A stretch of DNA of 64,000 nt. It comes from S5-327 sp965200975. GTDB lineage: Bacteria > Chloroflexota > Dehalococcoidia > Lucifugimonadales > Australimonadaceae. Position 1 is the stretch's first letter, and each line of letters opens with the position of its first letter. A program made the position numbers and the translations under genes. The stretch is taken from assembly GCA_965200975.1 (NCBI GenBank), contig OZ241740.1, positions 1,488,001 to 1,552,000 on the forward strand, in the 5' to 3' direction. Below, in pieces: positions 61,882 through 64,000 of this stretch. The notes below the pieces were generated by a model. That model ran no database searches and was not told where the DNA came from. It saw only the letters and a program-made list of their open reading frames with translations.

Positions 61882-62964
61882 CTACACGCGCGGGTCTCCC
61901 GTGAAGGCCATGTAGTGGTTGCCTTTCGACACCGGCGCGAGACCCGTAACCGCTTTCGACCACGACTCGCCGCCGTCGTCCGACCAGAGCACTTCGCCGT
62001 GCGATGTTGCGGCGAACACTTGCGTCACGCCGCCCGCCTCCTCCAGCGTCATCGCCTCGACGCTCGGAACGAACTTGTCGTCGAGGCCGGCGCCGCTCAA
62101 CACTTCCCACGTCTCGCCTGCGTCGCGGCTCCGCGATATCCGCGTCGCCGCCGCGCCGTCGCGATGCCAGTTCCCCGGACTCTTCTGCCCCGCCGTCAGC
62201 AGCATGTACGACGGATCGCTCGGCTTGTACACCAGCTGGTCCGGATACCCTCCGAACTCGCTGCCGCGACTGAACACGTTGTCCCACGTCGCGCCGTCGT
62301 CACGCGAAAGCCACAGCCCCTCGCCTCCGGTAACGAACATTCGGCGCGAGTCCGCCGGGTTCGACACCAGCCGGTGAACGTCGTTGTACATCCCCGGAAT
62401 CTCGGCGAACGTCTCGCCGCCGTCGGTCGACCGGTAGAGGCCGCCTTGCTCGATGCTTGCGTACACCGTGCTCGTGTCGCCCGGACGAAAGCTGATGTGC
62501 TTCAGGTGCGCCACGTGGGGCGGAGCAGGGAAGCGCCACTCGCTCGTCTCCTGGGCGTGCAGCGCCGGCTTCTCCGTCCACGTGCGGCCCAGATCGTCGC
62601 TCACGAACAGGTGCGCCGGCTCCGTGCCCGCGAACACCCTCGTCTTCCCGTCGACCTCGGCCACGGACAGGCTGTAGATATCCTGCTCCGTAATCCCCTC
62701 GTCGCGCTTCTCCCATGTGTGGCCGTCGTCCTCGCTCGCGTACACCCCGCCGTGCTCGACGCCGCAGAACCACGTTCCGCTCACCGGGTCTTGCGCCAGC
62801 GCGTGAATGTGCTTCTCCGCAAGCGTCCGCTCGACGAACGCCCATCCTGCAGCGCCCCGCACAATCCGCGCCACTCCATCGATAGTCCCGACGAGCGCCT
62901 CATCGCTCGGCCAGGACGCCGTCAGCACATTCGAGCCGCCGCCATGTGAAATCGCAATCGTCAT
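61882..62964 (-). CDS. Asp-box (BNR/sialidase-like) beta-propeller protein
   Basis: 360 residues. Asp-box turns are SEDDGHTW, SDDLGRTW, STDGGETF, SRDDGATW, SRDAGETW and SDDGGESW, evenly spaced as blades of a propeller. The loops FRPGDTSTVYASI and KPSDPSYMLLTAG mark blade starts. There is no signal peptide. It is a paralogue of the genes at 45068 and 50381, but with different N-terminal sequence. It is adjacent to the Gfo/Idh/MocA gene in the same direction, 65 bases apart, so a common transcript is possible. Confidence 0.85.
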   Translation of the reverse strand: MTIAISHGGGSNVLTASWPSDEALVGTIDGVARIVRGAAGWAFVERTLAEKHIHALAQDPVSGTWFCGVEHGGVYASEDDGHTWEKRDEGITEQDIYSLSVAEVDGKTRVFAGTEPAHLFVSDDLGRTWTEKPALHAQETSEWRFPAPPHVAHLKHISFRPGDTSTVYASIEQGGLYRSTDGGETFAEIPGMYNDVHRLVSNPADSRRMFVTGGEGLWLSRDDGATWDNVFSRGSEFGGYPDQLVYKPSDPSYMLLTAGQKSPGNWHRDGAAATRISRSRDAGETWEVLSGAGLDDKFVPSVEAMTLEEAGGVTQVFAATSHGEVLWSDDGGESWSKAVTGLAPVSKGNHYMAFTGDPRV

Positions 62965-63029
62965 CTCTTCAGCTCCTCGCTGCTCTCATAAAGCGCCCTC
63001 GCTTGCTTCCGGCGACAGGGCAGGGCGGC

Positions 63030-64000
63030 CTAGTGATCGATCTTCCGCTCCTCGAGCACTTCCACCTTGTACTCCACATCGTACTCCGCAGGCATCTCGA
63101 TCTGGCGCGTGAGCTCGATCTGCTTGTGCGTCTTCGTCGACTCGTTGATGGCCAGCCCCACCTCGAGCGTCGCCATTCCCCACGCGCCGCTGTGAAACAC
63201 CGGACGCCCCAGCCGCACCGCGTTGTACAGCTCCTCCAGCTCCTGGTCGCGATGCAGCGGGTCCGAGTCCACCATCAGCTCCGTTAGCCCGTCGTCCGTG
63301 TACTTGTACAACCCCTCCGGCCCCTGACGCAGCTCCCCGAACTCGCAGCTCACCAGCACAATCCCCAGGTCGTTCGGCTTCCACTTCTCCGGCCCGCGCT
63401 CACGACGGAATAGCTGACTCTCCGCCTCGCCGCCTATCCGCAGCGACAGCTTCTCCGCATCCTCCGGACGCGTCCCCGCCGCCATCGACTTCCGGATCTC
63501 GTTCCGTTCGCTCGGGGTGTACCGCGTGTTCGCGTCTCCCCACGACACAAGCTCCGACGCCACAAAGTACCCGTAACCGTTGTGGATCGCCACTCCGGTG
63601 ACCCCGTTCTCGAACTCCAGGAACGCCGCATAGTAGCCGGGGATCGACCGGTACTTCATCCACTGGCCGTACGCGCCCCGAACGGTCGAGACCTTGCCGC
63701 CGGCGATCAGCCGGATGCTGTCGATCTGGTGCGGCGTCTGCCGGTACACCAACCCTCCGCCCTGGTTCGGGTCGAGCTCGTCCGCCGTCCGCGGACGAAT
63801 CACCCAGTCCGTGTAGGCGATCGCGTTCACCGCTCCCAGCTCTCCCAGCTCCCCCGACGCCACAATCTGACGCATCAGGCGAACGTGCGGCTGAAAGCTC
63901 TGCGTGTGGCCTGCAACGAGCTTCACGCCGTTCCGGTCGCACACCTCGACCATCTCCTCCGCCTGCCGAATGTCCAGCGCCATCGGCTTCTCGACCACCA
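63030..64000 (-). CDS. Gfo/Idh/MocA family oxidoreductase, partial
   Basis: At least 322 residues; the gene runs off the window end and lacks most of the N-terminal NAD(P)-binding fold. The visible part begins at the EKP motif (VEKPMALDIRQAEEM), followed by AGHTQSFQPHVRLMR and the substrate-domain QTPHQIDSIRLIAGGKV with the catalytic His. This arrangement and wording resemble phthalate 4,5-cis-dihydrodiol dehydrogenases, but sugar or inositol dehydrogenases share the fold. The tail EVGLAINESTKTHKQIEL is the common ending. The substrate is uncertain. Confidence 0.85.
   Translation of the reverse strand, partial: VVEKPMALDIRQAEEMVEVCDRNGVKLVAGHTQSFQPHVRLMRQIVASGELGELGAVNAIAYTDWVIRPRTADELDPNQGGGLVYRQTPHQIDSIRLIAGGKVSTVRGAYGQWMKYRSIPGYYAAFLEFENGVTGVAIHNGYGYFVASELVSWGDANTRYTPSERNEIRKSMAAGTRPEDAEKLSLRIGGEAESQLFRRERGPEKWKPNDLGIVLVSCEFGELRQGPEGLYKYTDDGLTELMVDSDPLHRDQELEELYNAVRLGRPVFHSGAWGMATLEVGLAINESTKTHKQIELTRQIEMPAEYDVEYKVEVLEERKIDH

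Overview
The window is GC-rich DNA (about 64% by eye) with genes on both strands, mostly short operons and single genes. The mix suggests a free-living Chloroflexota bacterium, most likely a Dehalococcoidia/SAR202-type lineage. The reasons are repeated paralogues of MFS transporters (4), VOC/glyoxalase proteins (5), Amidohydrolase_2 enzymes (3), Asp-box beta-propeller proteins (3), SDRs (2), a CaiB CoA-transferase, a Rieske oxygenase, a type II (GlnII) glutamine synthetase and a DUF5679 zinc ribbon. This placement is inference from gene content; no rRNA gene is present.

Layout: 1-4 kb holds the end of an IcmF-type acyl-CoA mutase and an ECF sigma/RskA-like anti-sigma pair whose anti-sigma gene is frameshifted. 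4-7.2 kb is a coupled dUTPase-like / FAD oxidase / amidase operon. 7.2-8 kb is non-coding and filled by six 109-bp tandem repeats. 8-14.5 kb holds DUF5679, lgt and a pentose-phosphate/amino-sugar operon (rpiB-tal-gnd-pgl-glmS). 15-20 kb has an amidohydrolase, a lipoprotein cyclophilin, glnII, an SMP-30 protein and a split TPP decarboxylase. 20.3-22 kb has a methyltransferase-nuclease fusion behind a structured leader. 22-31 kb has transporters, an esterase, a Rieske oxygenase, an isochorismatase-fold enzyme, tRNA-Arg and a crotonase. 31-36.5 kb has a cytochrome c lipoprotein, dnaN, a DUF2958 protein, MFS, VOC and SDR genes. 36.6-51.4 kb mixes catabolic and accessory genes. 51.4-54.8 kb is an accessory island (MT-A70 methyltransferase, decayed or mis-sequenced transposase, methyltransferase-HNH gene) that is less GC-rich in its last part. 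54.8-64 kb has EutA, VOC, an inositol-phosphatase-family enzyme, two tandem predicted diiron proteins, an SDR, an Asp-box protein and a Gfo/Idh/MocA oxidoreductase cut by the window end.

Most notable: (1) two accessory genes 16 kb apart share an interleaved inverted-repeat leader (pseudoknot order) whose 3' strand is the Shine-Dalgarno sequence, and whose first stem differs in sequence but keeps pairing; (2) two adjacent paralogues of an unrecognised family carry E, ExxH, E, ExxH as expected for a four-helix diiron site; (3) the methyltransferase-HNH gene has a 7-bp tandem repeat just after its start codon and a C8 tract in its catalytic motif, both of which set the reading frame; (4) a dispersed GC-rich hairpin repeat family is expanded into the 109-bp array. 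At least ten apparent single-base indels are scattered over the window, six of them in 52.2-54.6 kb, so assembly quality must be weighed before genes are called dead.

Homologues of four steps of the phthalate/protocatechuate route (Rieske oxygenase, dihydrodiol dehydrogenase-like Gfo/Idh/MocA protein, 4,5-dihydroxyphthalate decarboxylase-like protein, LigJ-like hydratase) are scattered rather than clustered. This fits a generalist degrader of recalcitrant organic acids.
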